A stretch of 45,261 bases of DNA from Cytophagaceae bacterium (GCA_025454925.1 JALONM010000058.1:1-45261), one strand, 5' to 3'; positions 15,920 through 24,116 are shown, counted from the first letter of the stretch. The notes: generated from the sequence alone by a model not told the origin. A program made the numbers and translations.

Positions 15920-16975
15920 TTACTGAAAATCTTCAAACGGATATCCGAATTCTTTTTGGTTTAGAAACGATGTATCCGTCAGCGTTTTAAGGAAAGCCAG
16001 CAGGTCGTTTTTATTTCCTTCGGTTAAGTCGGGAGCTGGCTGCAGCGCAGGCGATAGATGCAGGGTGTTGCTGATGTTGGAAGAATAATGAAACAAAACC
16101 ATTTGCAAATTTTTATACCTGCCATCGTGCATATAGGGGTAAGACACTTCGATGTTGCGCAAGGTGGGGACTTTGAATAACAAGGAATCGCTGGGTTGAT
16201 GCGTTACTTTTATTCTCCCTCCATCGTTGAGGTAGGGATCGGGAGCCAGGCCGTTGTTTTCAAACCCTTGGTTGGTAAAGAGCGGTGCGGTATGGCATGC
16301 ATTGCAATGTTTCAAGAACACGTCCATGCCCCTGGCTTCAGCAGGCGTAAAGTGGTAGCCCGGCTCCGAACGCATTACCCGGTCGTACTTGGCGTTAAAC
16401 GATTGCAAGGAAAGTAAATAGGCGGATAGGGCCTTCAGCACCTGCTGACCGGTGATGGTGTTTTTTTTTCCGAAAGCTTTTCTGAATTTTTGACGATACC
16501 TATCCGAGGCATTTAATTTGGCCACTACGATGGAAAGCCGGCTATTCATTTCGACGGGATTTTCGATGGGTGCCAGGGGCTGAACTTCTATATGATTGAT
16601 CCCTCCGTCCCACATAAAGCTTTTTGACCAAGCCAAGTTTACCAGTACCGAGGAATTGCGCGTCCCCTTTTTTCCGTCGATGCCATGGCTGAGGGCGTGG
16701 TCGACATGGGTAAAATTGGTTTGTTGTAAATGACAACTGGCGCAACTGATGGTGCTGTCGGCAGAGAGCAGTGGATCGTAAAACAGCATGCGCCCCAGGG
16801 TAAATCCTTCTTCGGTGATGGGATTTTTTTCAACATCGTAAACCGGAGCGGGCCAACCGGCAGGTTGTATGAGGTGCTTGATTTTGTTTTTTTCCCGGGC
16901 ACTTATCCAGGATAAAGTAAGAAAGGCAGACAGTAGTAACGCTGCCAGGCCGATGTTCTTCAGACTATTTTTCAT
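15920..16975 (-). CDS. Di-heme cytochrome c peroxidase of the MauG/MbnH type
   Basis: This 351-aa protein starts at the ATG at 16975 with a signal-anchor or signal peptide (MKNSLKNIGLAALLLSAF). Two heme c motifs are seen: C78-A-S-C81-H82 and C224-N-A-C227-H228. A later YMHDGRY supplies the usual Met/His region of the family. It overlaps the end of the MbnP-like gene by 11 nt, so the two are a coupled pair. In characterised MbnP-MbnH pairs the di-heme enzyme oxidises a tryptophan of MbnP to kynurenine, creating a copper site. By context this one probably does the same rather than acting as a plain peroxide scavenger. It would act in the periplasm. Confidence 0.88.
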   Translation of the reverse strand: MKNSLKNIGLAALLLSAFLTLSWISAREKNKIKHLIQPAGWPAPVYDVEKNPITEEGFTLGRMLFYDPLLSADSTISCASCHLQQTNFTHVDHALSHGIDGKKGTRNSSVLVNLAWSKSFMWDGGINHIEVQPLAPIENPVEMNSRLSIVVAKLNASDRYRQKFRKAFGKKNTITGQQVLKALSAYLLSLQSFNAKYDRVMRSEPGYHFTPAEARGMDVFLKHCNACHTAPLFTNQGFENNGLAPDPYLNDGGRIKVTHQPSDSLLFKVPTLRNIEVSYPYMHDGRYKNLQMVLFHYSSNISNTLHLSPALQPAPDLTEGNKNDLLAFLKTLTDTSFLNQKEFGYPFEDFQ

Positions 16976-17735
16976 ACAGATCGTTCTGAAGGCGGAACAT
17001 GTGCTTGTACTCATCGGCCAGGGCCATAGCGGCTTTTCCGGGTATCATGATGCCGGCTTGCTCTCGGAGGGAACGTTTGGCGAACCAAACAGAAACGTCG
17101 GCTTGTAGCTGCAAGGTTCTGGATGTGGCTTCGGCGGAAGTATTGACGGGTAACATAACGATGGCTTTGCGCAGGCTGTTGTTGGGATGGGCATAGCCAC
17201 CTACATGAAATTCAAATTGTTGTTTGTGCGACAGGCAGGATGGGCTGCGACCTTCGAGTTTGGCGTTGATATAGCCACTGTTCCAGGACCAATACATGCC
17301 TTTGGAAAGATCGAGGTCGCCGGCATGGGCACCGGAAACAGACTTGGCGCTGTCGACGCCGATGTGAAAAGAAAGTCCGGCGATGGCACCAAGTGGCAGG
17401 GAGCTTAGTTGCAGATGACAGGAGGCCGTATCGGAAGCATCGATCAGGTAATAGGAATTGGGTATTGAAAATGTTTTTCCATCACGATATAAAATTTGAA
17501 GGTTGGAAATATAAAACCGGAATACATCGATAAACACCGTGTCGCCTTGGGTGGATCGATAGGCCTGCGTTTCCAGGGTTAGGGCCTGCTTGCCGAAAGT
17601 GGGCTGAATAAATACATGGAGATTTTGTTTTTTACCGGAAGTAGTTGCGAAGACCACCAAACCTAAGCAAATACCCACCAAAAAATATACGTTTCTGACA
17701 TGCTTCAAAATCTTCCTTATTCTATTCTGTGCCAT
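16965..17735 (-). CDS. MbnP-like copper-binding protein
   Basis: This 256-aa protein starts at the ATG at 17735 (MAQNRIRKILKHVRN), followed by a hydrophobic segment (VYFLVGICLGLVVFATTSG). The mature part shows MbnP-family features: VFRFYISNLQILY, LPLGAIAGLSFHIGVD and GMYWSWNSGYINAKLEG with conserved Trp residues, then FEFHVGGY. MbnP proteins bind copper through a kynurenine made by the partner di-heme enzyme, encoded here directly downstream with overlap. No methanobactin genes are present. It is probably periplasmic. Confidence 0.82.
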   Translation of the reverse strand: MAQNRIRKILKHVRNVYFLVGICLGLVVFATTSGKKQNLHVFIQPTFGKQALTLETQAYRSTQGDTVFIDVFRFYISNLQILYRDGKTFSIPNSYYLIDASDTASCHLQLSSLPLGAIAGLSFHIGVDSAKSVSGAHAGDLDLSKGMYWSWNSGYINAKLEGRSPSCLSHKQQFEFHVGGYAHPNNSLRKAIVMLPVNTSAEATSRTLQLQADVSVWFAKRSLREQAGIMIPGKAAMALADEYKHMFRLQNDLYEK

Positions 17736-17856
17736 ATATCCAAGATACGAAAATATAACACCGCATGTTAAAAAAACCCTACTCATGAAATCCAAGGAAT
17801 GGAGGATTGATATCGGAAATTTCGATACCCCTGAACGATGATGCCAGCCGCGGCCC

Positions 17857-17910
17857 GGATAGAGTGGAAAGCGCCACGCGGAAAGCGTGGCCTTGCAGCG
17901 ATAGCCGGAT
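17857..17910 (+). repeat. Dispersed palindromic intergenic repeat, copy A
   Basis: The left core GGATAGAGTGGAAAGC (17857-17872) is followed by a 7-bp stem (GCCACGC 17873-17879 with 17885-17891) and the right core CTTGCAGCGATAGCC (17892-17906). Both cores recur at 28472-28524 with a different hairpin between them. It lies in the otherwise gene-free interval 17736-18178. Confidence 0.8.
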
Positions 17911-17938
17911 CGGCCGCCCAAAAATTTAAAAAAAAATC

Positions 17939-17955
17939 AAACAGAGCATCTGTTT
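17939..17955 (+). terminator. Short hairpin with flanking A- and T-runs
   Basis: AAACAGA (17939-17945) pairs with TCTGTTT (17949-17955) and is flanked by an A-run to the left and a T-rich stretch to the right. It is a weak candidate terminator in the gene-free interval 17736-18178. The rest of that interval holds no ORF I can support and presumably contains the promoter for the gene at 18179. Confidence 0.4.
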
Positions 17956-18178
17956 TTATTTACCTTTTTTTATGGAAAGAAAGATGGTATGCGAACAGGA
18001 AAAATGACACAACTTGCCAGGAAGCTCGTCCGTACATAGTAGCGTACCATTCTTTATTATTGGGGGGATTGAAAAAAGCCGATTCATCCTATCAGGCAAT
18101 ATTAATTATTGAATAAGCATTGTTCCTTAGTGTCAGGAATTGTATTTTGGAAAACAGAGATAGATTTTTTTAACGTGT

Positions 18179-19579
18179 ATGGATGTACGAAAATTAGATA
18201 CCAAAGCCAAGGCGCTTTCGATTAACCTGGACAAGCGCACGTACGGCTCATTAGCGGAAATCGGAGCCGGGCAGGAAGTGGCGGCACAATTGTTTAAAGC
18301 GGGGGCCGCTTCGCAAACCATAGCCAAAACTATTTCGGCGTACGACATGACCTTTTCGGATGCTATTTATGGCAAGGAAGAAAAGGGCCGATATGTGTGC
18401 GAGCCACGGCTGATGAAGATGTTGGACCGGGAATATGATTTGTTGGAGTCGCGGTTGAAAGATGTGCGTCCCAGCGACAATTTATTTTTTGCATTTTCAG
18501 ACACGGTAGTAGCCATTAATTTTGCCAAAACCAATCAGCCGCATGGCTGGATGGGTATACGCTTTCAATTGAATCCGGGTGCTCCCCCGAATGACATTGT
18601 GGTGCATATTCGCATGATGGAAGGCGAGGCCAATGCCCAACAGGTGTCGGTAGGCATTTTTGGAATTAATTTAATTTACGGTGCCTTTTACCATTCGCAC
18701 AATCCGGAAGAATTGCTGCAATCGCTGATGGATGGGCTTACGGTGGAACGAATCAAAATCGATACCATTCGATTCAGTGGCCCGGACTTTCAGCATGTAA
18801 ACAACCGTGTAATGGCTTTGCGCCTGGTGCAATACGGATACACCAATGCCGTGTTATTTAACGAAGAAGGAAATGTATGTGAGCCCGCCGATGTTTTTTA
18901 TAAGAAAAATATTTTGCTTTCGCGCGGGCGTTTTCGTCCGGTAACGAAAGTAAACATGGATATGTTTAAACGGGCACGCAAGCAATTTTTGGAAGAGCCG
19001 GATGTAAAGGAAGAAAGTTTAATTGAAGTGGCAGAGCTTACCTTGAATAATTTGCGATCGGAGGGTGAAATTGATTTTACTGATTTTCTGGATCGGGTGG
19101 ACTTGCTTTGCTCCTTGGGAAAAAATGTATTGATTTCGAATTATCCGGAATACTATCGCTTGGTAACGTTTATAGCCCGATATACCAAACAGAAGTTTGC
19201 GTTGGTTATTGGTACGTATAACCTGGTGGATATTTTTAACGAGGAATTTTATACCAAGCTGAAAGGTGGTATCCTGGAGGCTTTCGGGAATTTATTTAAC
19301 CGCAACATTAAAGTATATATTTACCCTGTGCTTCGGTATGAAGAGCTCTATCATTTGCGGAATTTTGTAGTTCCTCAGCAGCAGCATTATTTGGTAGAGC
19401 ATTTGAAGGTGAATCAAAAGTTGATTGACTTAAAGGAATACGATCGCGACATCTTGCATATTTTTTCGGATCATGCACTGGCCATGATCAAAAAAGGAGA
19501 ACCGGGCTGGGAAACAATGGTACCTTACGAGGTAGAGCAAGCGATCAAGAGCAAACGCTTATTTGGTTACCAGGGTTGA
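18179..19579 (+). CDS. Conserved Bacteroidota protein of unknown function, first gene of an operon with nadR
   Basis: This 466-aa protein begins MDVRKLDTKAKALSINLDKR and contains YGSLAEIGAGQEVAAQLFKAG and TIAKTISAYDMTFSDAIYG near the N-terminus. The C-terminal half is alpha/beta (VLISNYPEYYRLVTFIARYT, FALVIGTYNLVDIFNEEFY). I recall close relatives labelled nicotinate-nucleotide adenylyltransferase in some annotations, but I see no (H/T)xGH or KMSKS-like nucleotidyltransferase motif, so that label may be only inherited. No signal peptide is visible, so it is probably cytoplasmic. It is translationally coupled to an RluA-type enzyme and then to a nadR gene, so a link to NAD metabolism is plausible but unproven. 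Confidence 0.85.
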   Translation: MDVRKLDTKAKALSINLDKRTYGSLAEIGAGQEVAAQLFKAGAASQTIAKTISAYDMTFSDAIYGKEEKGRYVCEPRLMKMLDREYDLLESRLKDVRPSDNLFFAFSDTVVAINFAKTNQPHGWMGIRFQLNPGAPPNDIVVHIRMMEGEANAQQVSVGIFGINLIYGAFYHSHNPEELLQSLMDGLTVERIKIDTIRFSGPDFQHVNNRVMALRLVQYGYTNAVLFNEEGNVCEPADVFYKKNILLSRGRFRPVTKVNMDMFKRARKQFLEEPDVKEESLIEVAELTLNNLRSEGEIDFTDFLDRVDLLCSLGKNVLISNYPEYYRLVTFIARYTKQKFALVIGTYNLVDIFNEEFYTKLKGGILEAFGNLFNRNIKVYIYPVLRYEELYHLRNFVVPQQQHYLVEHLKVNQKLIDLKEYDRDILHIFSDHALAMIKKGEPGWETMVPYEVEQAIKSKRLFGYQG

Positions 19580-20292
19580 TGGAACTACCGGGTTTAGAGA
19601 TTTTGTATGAAGATGAATCGGTGGTGGCGGTGAATAAGCCCGCTGGTTTGTTTGTGCATCCGAGTGATTTGGACCGTACGGCGGGCGCTTCGGTAATGGA
19701 CCTTCTGCGCGATCAGTTGGGGCACTATGTATATGCTGCGCATCGTCTTGATCGTAAAACCACCGGGGTATTGGTTTTTGCGAAAACGGAAGCGGCAGAT
19801 CCATTGTTGAAAAAGTCGTTTGCCGAGCAAGAAAATTCCAAGGAGTACCTTGCGCTATGCCGTGGCTTTATGGAGGAGGCGGTTCGCTGCGAAGCTCCCT
19901 TAAAAACCGATCGAGGCCATTGGCAGGAAGCCTGCACGGAGTTTAGTCCCCTGCGCCGATGGGAATCGCGAAGGCCTTTCGGAAAATTTACCACTTCGCG
20001 GTATACGCTGGTGCAAGCACGGCCGCGCACAGGTCGCACCCATCAAATACGCCGGCACCTGGCACATTTGCGGCATTACCTGATTGGCGACACTACGCAT
20101 GGGGTTACCAAACTGAATGCCCACTTTTATGCCAGCTACCAATTGCCTCAGATGTTTTTGCATGCCCGAAGTTTAGAATTTACACACCCATTCCGTCCGA
20201 AACGCATTCGCGTGGAAGCCCCTGTACCCAATTGGTTTGAGCAAGCGGAGCGTTTGTTGGAAGCGGAACTTTTACCTACTTCCACCTCATGA
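19579..20292 (+). CDS. RluA-family (TruC-like) pseudouridine synthase
   Basis: This 237-aa protein starts at the ATG at 19579, which overlaps the preceding stop (TGATG). The catalytic motif HRLDRKTTG at residues 55-63 includes the nucleophile D58. The opening ILYEDESVVAVNKPAG and the late GRTHQIRRHLAHLRHYLIGD are typical of the family. There is no S4 RNA-binding domain, as in TruC, which modifies U65 of tRNA. The exact target cannot be assigned from sequence. Its stop overlaps the nadR start. Confidence 0.9.
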   Translation: MELPGLEILYEDESVVAVNKPAGLFVHPSDLDRTAGASVMDLLRDQLGHYVYAAHRLDRKTTGVLVFAKTEAADPLLKKSFAEQENSKEYLALCRGFMEEAVRCEAPLKTDRGHWQEACTEFSPLRRWESRRPFGKFTTSRYTLVQARPRTGRTHQIRRHLAHLRHYLIGDTTHGVTKLNAHFYASYQLPQMFLHARSLEFTHPFRPKRIRVEAPVPNWFEQAERLLEAELLPTSTS

Positions 20293-21293
20293 GTATTCCT
20301 GTTTTATACCGGCAAGGATTGGTGTTGGGAAAATTTATGCCCCTGCACCGAGGGCATTTGGCTTTGATAGAATATGCCTTGCAGCATTGCGATCGTGTAC
20401 TCGTATTGCTTTGTGTACACGAAGGCGAGGCTATACCGGCCTCGCAGCGTATGCGCTGGCTTTCGGATTGTTTGGAAAATATTTCGCGCATACAACTGGC
20501 GGTACTGGAATACGATCCGGCACAACTCACCAATCAGTCGGTATCTTCGGAAGCAGAAACTGCCGCTTGGGCAGCCGTTTTGCAAGAAAAATTTCCGCAG
20601 GTGGATGTACTCGTAAGCTCTGAAAAATATGGTGAAATTGTAACGCGCTACTGGAATATTGCGCATCTGGATTTTGATTTAGACCGCCATCAAATTCCTG
20701 TATCGGCGAGTCAAATCCGCCAGCAACCCTGGAAGTATTGGCAATACCTTCCGGAAGTTGTGCGTCCGTATTATGTAAAAAAGGTCATTTTGCTGGGCAC
20801 CGAATCGACGGGGAAAACAGTATTGACCGAACGGCTTGCCTGGCATTTTCAAACGAGCTTTGTGAGCGAGGCCGCGCGGGAGTTGGTATCTGTAACAACG
20901 GAATGTCGCTACGAAGACTTAGAAAAAATTGCCATCGCCCATGCGCAAGCCATCCTGCGAAAACGCCCTTCCGCCAACAAACTCTTGTTTATTGACACGG
21001 ACCATCACATCACGCAGTCCTATTCCTGGTATTTGTTTCAGCGCGAATTGCCATTGCCGGCCTGGATTGAGGAGGCGAACCGGGGCGACTTGTATTTGTT
21101 TTTGCAACCCGACGCGCCCTATGTGCAAGATGGAACACGCCTGTCTGAGGAAGAGCGCTTGTTATTACACGGCTATCACAGTCGATTTTTCAACCAAAAA
21201 AAACTTGACTGTGTAGAAGGAAAGGATTGGGAAACCCGTTTTCTAAACGCGGTAAATGAAGTGGAACGTTGGATCGTTCAACAAAATCTATGA
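20289..21293 (+). CDS. nadR: NadR-like bifunctional NMN adenylyltransferase / nicotinamide riboside kinase
   Basis: This 334-aa protein has two domains. The N-terminal nucleotidyltransferase contains GKFMPLHRGH at 14-23 (HxGH class) and an ISxxxIR-like element VSASQIR. The C-terminal P-loop kinase carries GTESTGKT at 170-177 and DTDHHITQSYSWYLF. It lacks the N-terminal HTH repressor domain of enterobacterial NadR. It would phosphorylate nicotinamide riboside and adenylate NMN to make NAD. It is the last gene of a three-gene overlapping operon. Confidence 0.92.
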   Translation: MSIPVLYRQGLVLGKFMPLHRGHLALIEYALQHCDRVLVLLCVHEGEAIPASQRMRWLSDCLENISRIQLAVLEYDPAQLTNQSVSSEAETAAWAAVLQEKFPQVDVLVSSEKYGEIVTRYWNIAHLDFDLDRHQIPVSASQIRQQPWKYWQYLPEVVRPYYVKKVILLGTESTGKTVLTERLAWHFQTSFVSEAARELVSVTTECRYEDLEKIAIAHAQAILRKRPSANKLLFIDTDHHITQSYSWYLFQRELPLPAWIEEANRGDLYLFLQPDAPYVQDGTRLSEEERLLLHGYHSRFFNQKKLDCVEGKDWETRFLNAVNEVERWIVQQNL

Positions 21294-21301
21294 CAAAAAA
21301 A

Positions 21302-21346
21302 TTGCCCTGTTCTGCGAAATGAGGGATCCATCGCTAAACAGGGCAA
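21302..21346 (-). terminator. Hairpin with T-run on the minus strand
   Basis: TTGCCCTGTT (21302-21311) pairs with AACAGGGCAA (21337-21346). On the minus strand the stem is followed directly by seven T. It fits as a terminator for minus-strand transcription, downstream of the broken reading frame at 21424-21597, and lies just after nadR. Confidence 0.6.
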
Positions 21347-21423
21347 CCATATCTTACCTGGCTCTTTACGACAAAAATATTTTCTGCATGTAAAATGTAT
21401 CGCGCTGTTTGGAAGATTTTCGA

Positions 21424-21597
21424 TCAGCCAATGGTTCCCTTTCCTGTGTACTCGAATTTGGAAAAACCATTGAGTCTATTCCACCAAAAGCCATCGTTGA
21501 GTTCGGACAAGGCTACCCGAAAGGCTTTTACATGCTTCGGTTGTTCGGAAAACACACTGTACAATCCATCCTTATGATAAAACAATAAAAACTCGAA
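21424..21597 (-). pseudogene. Short broken reading frame (57 residues, unknown family)
   Basis: The minus strand has an open frame without an ATG, reading FEFLLFYHKDGLYSVF, then SEQPKHVKAFRVALSELND, then GFWWNRLNGFSKFEYTGKG and a stop at 21424. Composition looks protein-like. Upstream, the neighbouring frame reads LEAQDDSSF and would join smoothly to LLFYHKDG if the run of five T at 21587-21591 had six, so a one-base deletion is likely. A minus-strand terminator at 21302-21346 supports a former gene. I do not recognise the family. The alternative is a chance open frame. Confidence 0.4.
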
Positions 21598-21612
21598 TCA
21601 TCTTGTGCCTCC

Positions 21613-21644
21613 AGCCTAAGCTTTCAAAATCTTAGGCTTTTTTT
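21613..21644 (+). terminator. Intrinsic terminator, plus strand
   Basis: AGCCTAAG (21613-21620) pairs with CTTAGGCT (21631-21638), followed by a run of seven T. It lies downstream of the nadR operon and upstream of the tetR promoter. Confidence 0.75.
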
Positions 21645-21668
21645 ATGCATCTAATAATTTGTATTTTT

Positions 21669-21695
21669 AGACCAAATAGTTTATTTTTAAACTAT
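21669..21695 (+). promoter_or_regulatory. Candidate TetR operator overlapping the tetR start
   Basis: AGACCAAATAGTTTATT (21669-21685) recurs with one change ahead of the next gene at 22311-22327. A perfect inverted repeat ATAGTTTA-TTTT-TAAACTAT (21676-21695) overlaps the start codon. This suggests autoregulation by the encoded TetR-family protein. Confidence 0.65.
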
Positions 21696-22290
21696 GTTAA
21701 GTAAAAGCGAACGCACCCGTTTATTTATCATTGAAAAATCGGCCGCCCTTTTCAACCGGAAAGGATTCCATGGCACTTCCATGAGTGATATTCTGGAAGC
21801 TACCGGACTGGCTAAAGGAGGCATTTACGGACACTTCGCCAGCAAAGAAGAAATAGCGCTGGAGGCTTTTGAATTCGCTTTCCGCAAAATTTCAGACGAG
21901 CTCGCCTTACGCATCAAGCAGCAAACAACGGCTCCAGACAAATTGATGGCCATCGTCGATTATTATTACACATTTCTCTCGGCTGCCCCAGTGGAAGGCG
22001 GCTGCCCTATACTCAACTTCAGCTCCCACACCGATGCATCCATGCCGGAATTAAAAAAGGCCGTACACAAAGCCGTACGCATCCTGCTTGATTCCATGCA
22101 TCGCATCCTACTCAAAGGTCAGGAATACAAACAAATTAAACCCAACCTGGATCCTCTGCGCGAATCCGAAATCCTATTCTCCCGCATCGAAGGCGCTCTC
22201 ATGCTGGCCCAAGCCACTCACGACGAAAGCCGCTTGCAACGGCTGCTTGACGATCTTAAAATATACATTCAGGAAAATCTTAAACAGTGA
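21694..22290 (+). CDS. TetR/AcrR-family transcriptional regulator
   Basis: This 198-aa protein has an N-terminal TetR HTH at about residues 8-55 (FNRKGFHGTSMSDILEATGL, then AKGGIYGHFASKEEIALEAF). The C-terminal helical domain (about 75-195) includes GGCPILNFSSHTD, seen in the subgroup with a TetR_C-type ligand pocket. It most likely represses itself and the following thioesterase gene, since both have the same 17-bp motif directly before their start codons. The ligand is not predictable. Confidence 0.92.
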   Translation: MLSKSERTRLFIIEKSAALFNRKGFHGTSMSDILEATGLAKGGIYGHFASKEEIALEAFEFAFRKISDELALRIKQQTTAPDKLMAIVDYYYTFLSAAPVEGGCPILNFSSHTDASMPELKKAVHKAVRILLDSMHRILLKGQEYKQIKPNLDPLRESEILFSRIEGALMLAQATHDESRLQRLLDDLKIYIQENLKQ

Positions 22291-22310
22291 TTTTTTATTT
22301 ACCTAAAAAG

Positions 22311-22327
22311 AGACCAAATGGTTTATT
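22311..22327 (+). promoter_or_regulatory. Second copy of the candidate TetR operator
   Basis: AGACCAAATGGTTTATT matches 16 of 17 bases of the motif at 21669-21685 and contains the dyad ACCA-AA-TGGT. It lies directly before the thioesterase start, at nearly the same spacing as the first copy. Confidence 0.65.
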
Positions 22328-22329
22328 AT

Positions 22330-22824
22330 ATGGAAACATTAGAATTTATCAAATCCCCGTACTCCTTTCAACGGGTTCGCTTTCAGGATTGTGATCCCCT
22401 CGGCCATCTCAACAATGCGCGTTACATCGATTACGCGCTCAATGCACGGGAAGACCACCTGAGAGAATTTTACCAAATTCAGATCTCCGATTTTTTGAAA
22501 CAAGGACTCGGCTGGGTGGTTAACAAACATGAAATTCAATACCTGAAACCCGCCTACTACAACGAGAATCTTAAAATTATTTCCGGACTTATCGACGTAC
22601 TCGACCAATCGGTGCTGGTAGAAGTAAGGCTGTACGACGAACAGCAGCAACTTTTAAAATGTATTGTATGGACGCACTATACGCTCATCAGCACCAGCAC
22701 GGCAAAAAAAGAACGTATTCCTGACAACTGGAGAGCATTTTTTGAAGCTCGCAAACAAGAGGAAGTGCATGCCTTAGGAGGTATCACAAGCAGAATCGCC
22801 CAATTATTCCCGGCTAAAGCCTGA
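22330..22824 (+). CDS. Acyl-CoA thioesterase (4HBT hotdog fold)
   Basis: This 164-aa protein starts at the ATG at 22330; the ATG at 22318 lies within the operator and is less likely. The hotdog-fold thioesterase signature is VRFQDCDPLGHLNNARYIDY, with the catalytic Asp in the D-x-x-G-H-x-N motif. The rest (NKHEIQYLKPAYYNENLKI) also fits 4HBT. It hydrolyses acyl-CoA thioesters in the cytoplasm; the substrate is unknown. Paired with the upstream TetR gene, it is probably controlled by an acyl or aromatic effector. Confidence 0.88.
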   Translation: METLEFIKSPYSFQRVRFQDCDPLGHLNNARYIDYALNAREDHLREFYQIQISDFLKQGLGWVVNKHEIQYLKPAYYNENLKIISGLIDVLDQSVLVEVRLYDEQQQLLKCIVWTHYTLISTSTAKKERIPDNWRAFFEARKQEEVHALGGITSRIAQLFPAKA

Positions 22825-22830
22825 GAAAAA

Positions 22831-22880
22831 AAATATCGCCCTGTTGCTGCTTAGCCAAGCTTGGTGTGCAACAGGGCGAC
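22831..22880. terminator. Hairpin between convergent thioesterase and sigma-54 regulator genes
   Basis: TCGCCCTGTTG pairs with CAACAGGGCGA over an imperfect stem of about 50 bp including the loop, with A-rich flanks on both sides. It lies between two convergent genes and probably terminates both. Confidence 0.65.
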
Positions 22881-22894
22881 AACTAAAAAAGATA

Positions 22895-24049
22895 TTATTT
22901 AGCGTAGGTTTTAGCGTCTTGCAGAGTGATGCTTTTTTCACTCATAATCACCAAGCGCTCTACAACGTTTTTCAATTCACGGATATTGCCTGTCCAGGCC
23001 AACGTTTGCAAATAAGCTACGGCTTTAGGATCTATCGCTTTCATCGTAGTACCATATTCTTCAGCCGTCTCTTTCAAAAAGTGATCCACCAGTATGGGAA
23101 CATCGTCCAGGCGATCTTTCAAGGGAGGATTATGAATCAAAATCACACTCAGTCGATGGTATAAATCTTCCCTGAAGTTATTTTCCTGAATTTCTTTTTG
23201 CAAATCTTTATTGGTAGCCGCTACAATGCGCACATCCACCTTTATTTCTTTATCACCGCCAACCCTGGTAATACGCTGCTCCTGCAAAGCGCGCAGCACC
23301 TTGGCTTGCGCCGACAAACTCATATCTCCAATTTCATCGAGAAATAAAGTACCGCCGTTGGCCTGCTCAAACTTCCCAATTCGTTGCTTGATGGCAGAGG
23401 TAAAAGCCCCCTTTTCATGTCCAAACAATTCGCTCTCAATCAGCTCGCTCGGAATAGCCGCGCAGTTTACCTCTACTAAAGGTCCGTTAGCACGATTGCT
23501 CTTCGCATGAATCCACTTGGCAATCAATTCCTTCCCCGATCCATTCGGTCCGGTAATCAGCACACGGGCATCGGTAGGCCCCACTTTATCAATCGTTTTC
23601 TTTACTTTTTCAATGGCCTCCGATTGACCTAAAATTTCAAAGGTCTTGCTTACTTTTTTTCGAAGCACTTTCGTTTCTTGCACCAGGTTATTGCGATCCA
23701 TGGCGTTGCGCACCGATACCAGCAATCGGTTTAAATCAGGTGGTTTCTGTAAAAAATCAAAAGCCCCTTTTTTGGTGCAGTCCACCGCAGTTTCAATCGT
23801 GCCATGCGCCGAAACCATTATAAACGGAGTATCCTTGCCCATCGCCAATGCCTTGTCCAACACTTCTATTCCATCCACCTTCGGCATTTTTATATCGCAC
23901 AGCACTACATCGTAGTCATTCTTTTCCAACAAAGTCAATGCTTCCTCCCCGTCCTTGGCTTCTTCCACCTGATACTTCTCGTATTCTAAAATTTCCCGTA
24001 AGGTTACCCGGATGCTTTTCTCATCATCCACAATTAAAATTTTTGCCAT
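22895..24049 (-). CDS. Sigma-54-interacting response regulator (NtrC-like) lacking a visible HTH
   Basis: This 384-aa protein starts at the ATG at 24049 (MAKILIVDDEKSIRV). The receiver domain (1-120) has D52 as phosphoacceptor. The AAA+ domain has Walker A GPNGSGKE at 167-174, the sigma-54 contact loop GAFTSA at 214-219 and Walker B TLFLDEIGD at 234-242. It stops soon after the AAA lid (ERLVIMSEKSITLQDAKTYAK), with no Fis-type HTH. It should activate RpoN promoters when phosphorylated, but without a DNA-binding domain it may act from solution or with a partner. No cognate kinase is adjacent. Confidence 0.9.
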   Translation of the reverse strand: MAKILIVDDEKSIRVTLREILEYEKYQVEEAKDGEEALTLLEKNDYDVVLCDIKMPKVDGIEVLDKALAMGKDTPFIMVSAHGTIETAVDCTKKGAFDFLQKPPDLNRLLVSVRNAMDRNNLVQETKVLRKKVSKTFEILGQSEAIEKVKKTIDKVGPTDARVLITGPNGSGKELIAKWIHAKSNRANGPLVEVNCAAIPSELIESELFGHEKGAFTSAIKQRIGKFEQANGGTLFLDEIGDMSLSAQAKVLRALQEQRITRVGGDKEIKVDVRIVAATNKDLQKEIQENNFREDLYHRLSVILIHNPPLKDRLDDVPILVDHFLKETAEEYGTTMKAIDPKAVAYLQTLAWTGNIRELKNVVERLVIMSEKSITLQDAKTYAK

Positions 24050-24116
24050 ACGCTTTTGCTTAAAGCTGAAATATACGGGCATTTTTGGAAATATCCGAAC
24101 CAGAACGTTTCCCTGC

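Noticed and set aside
17838-18116. A 92-codon plus-strand frame in the 17.7-18.2 kb gap
   Set aside because: It runs through palindromic repeat copy A and a hairpin and shows no protein-like pattern.
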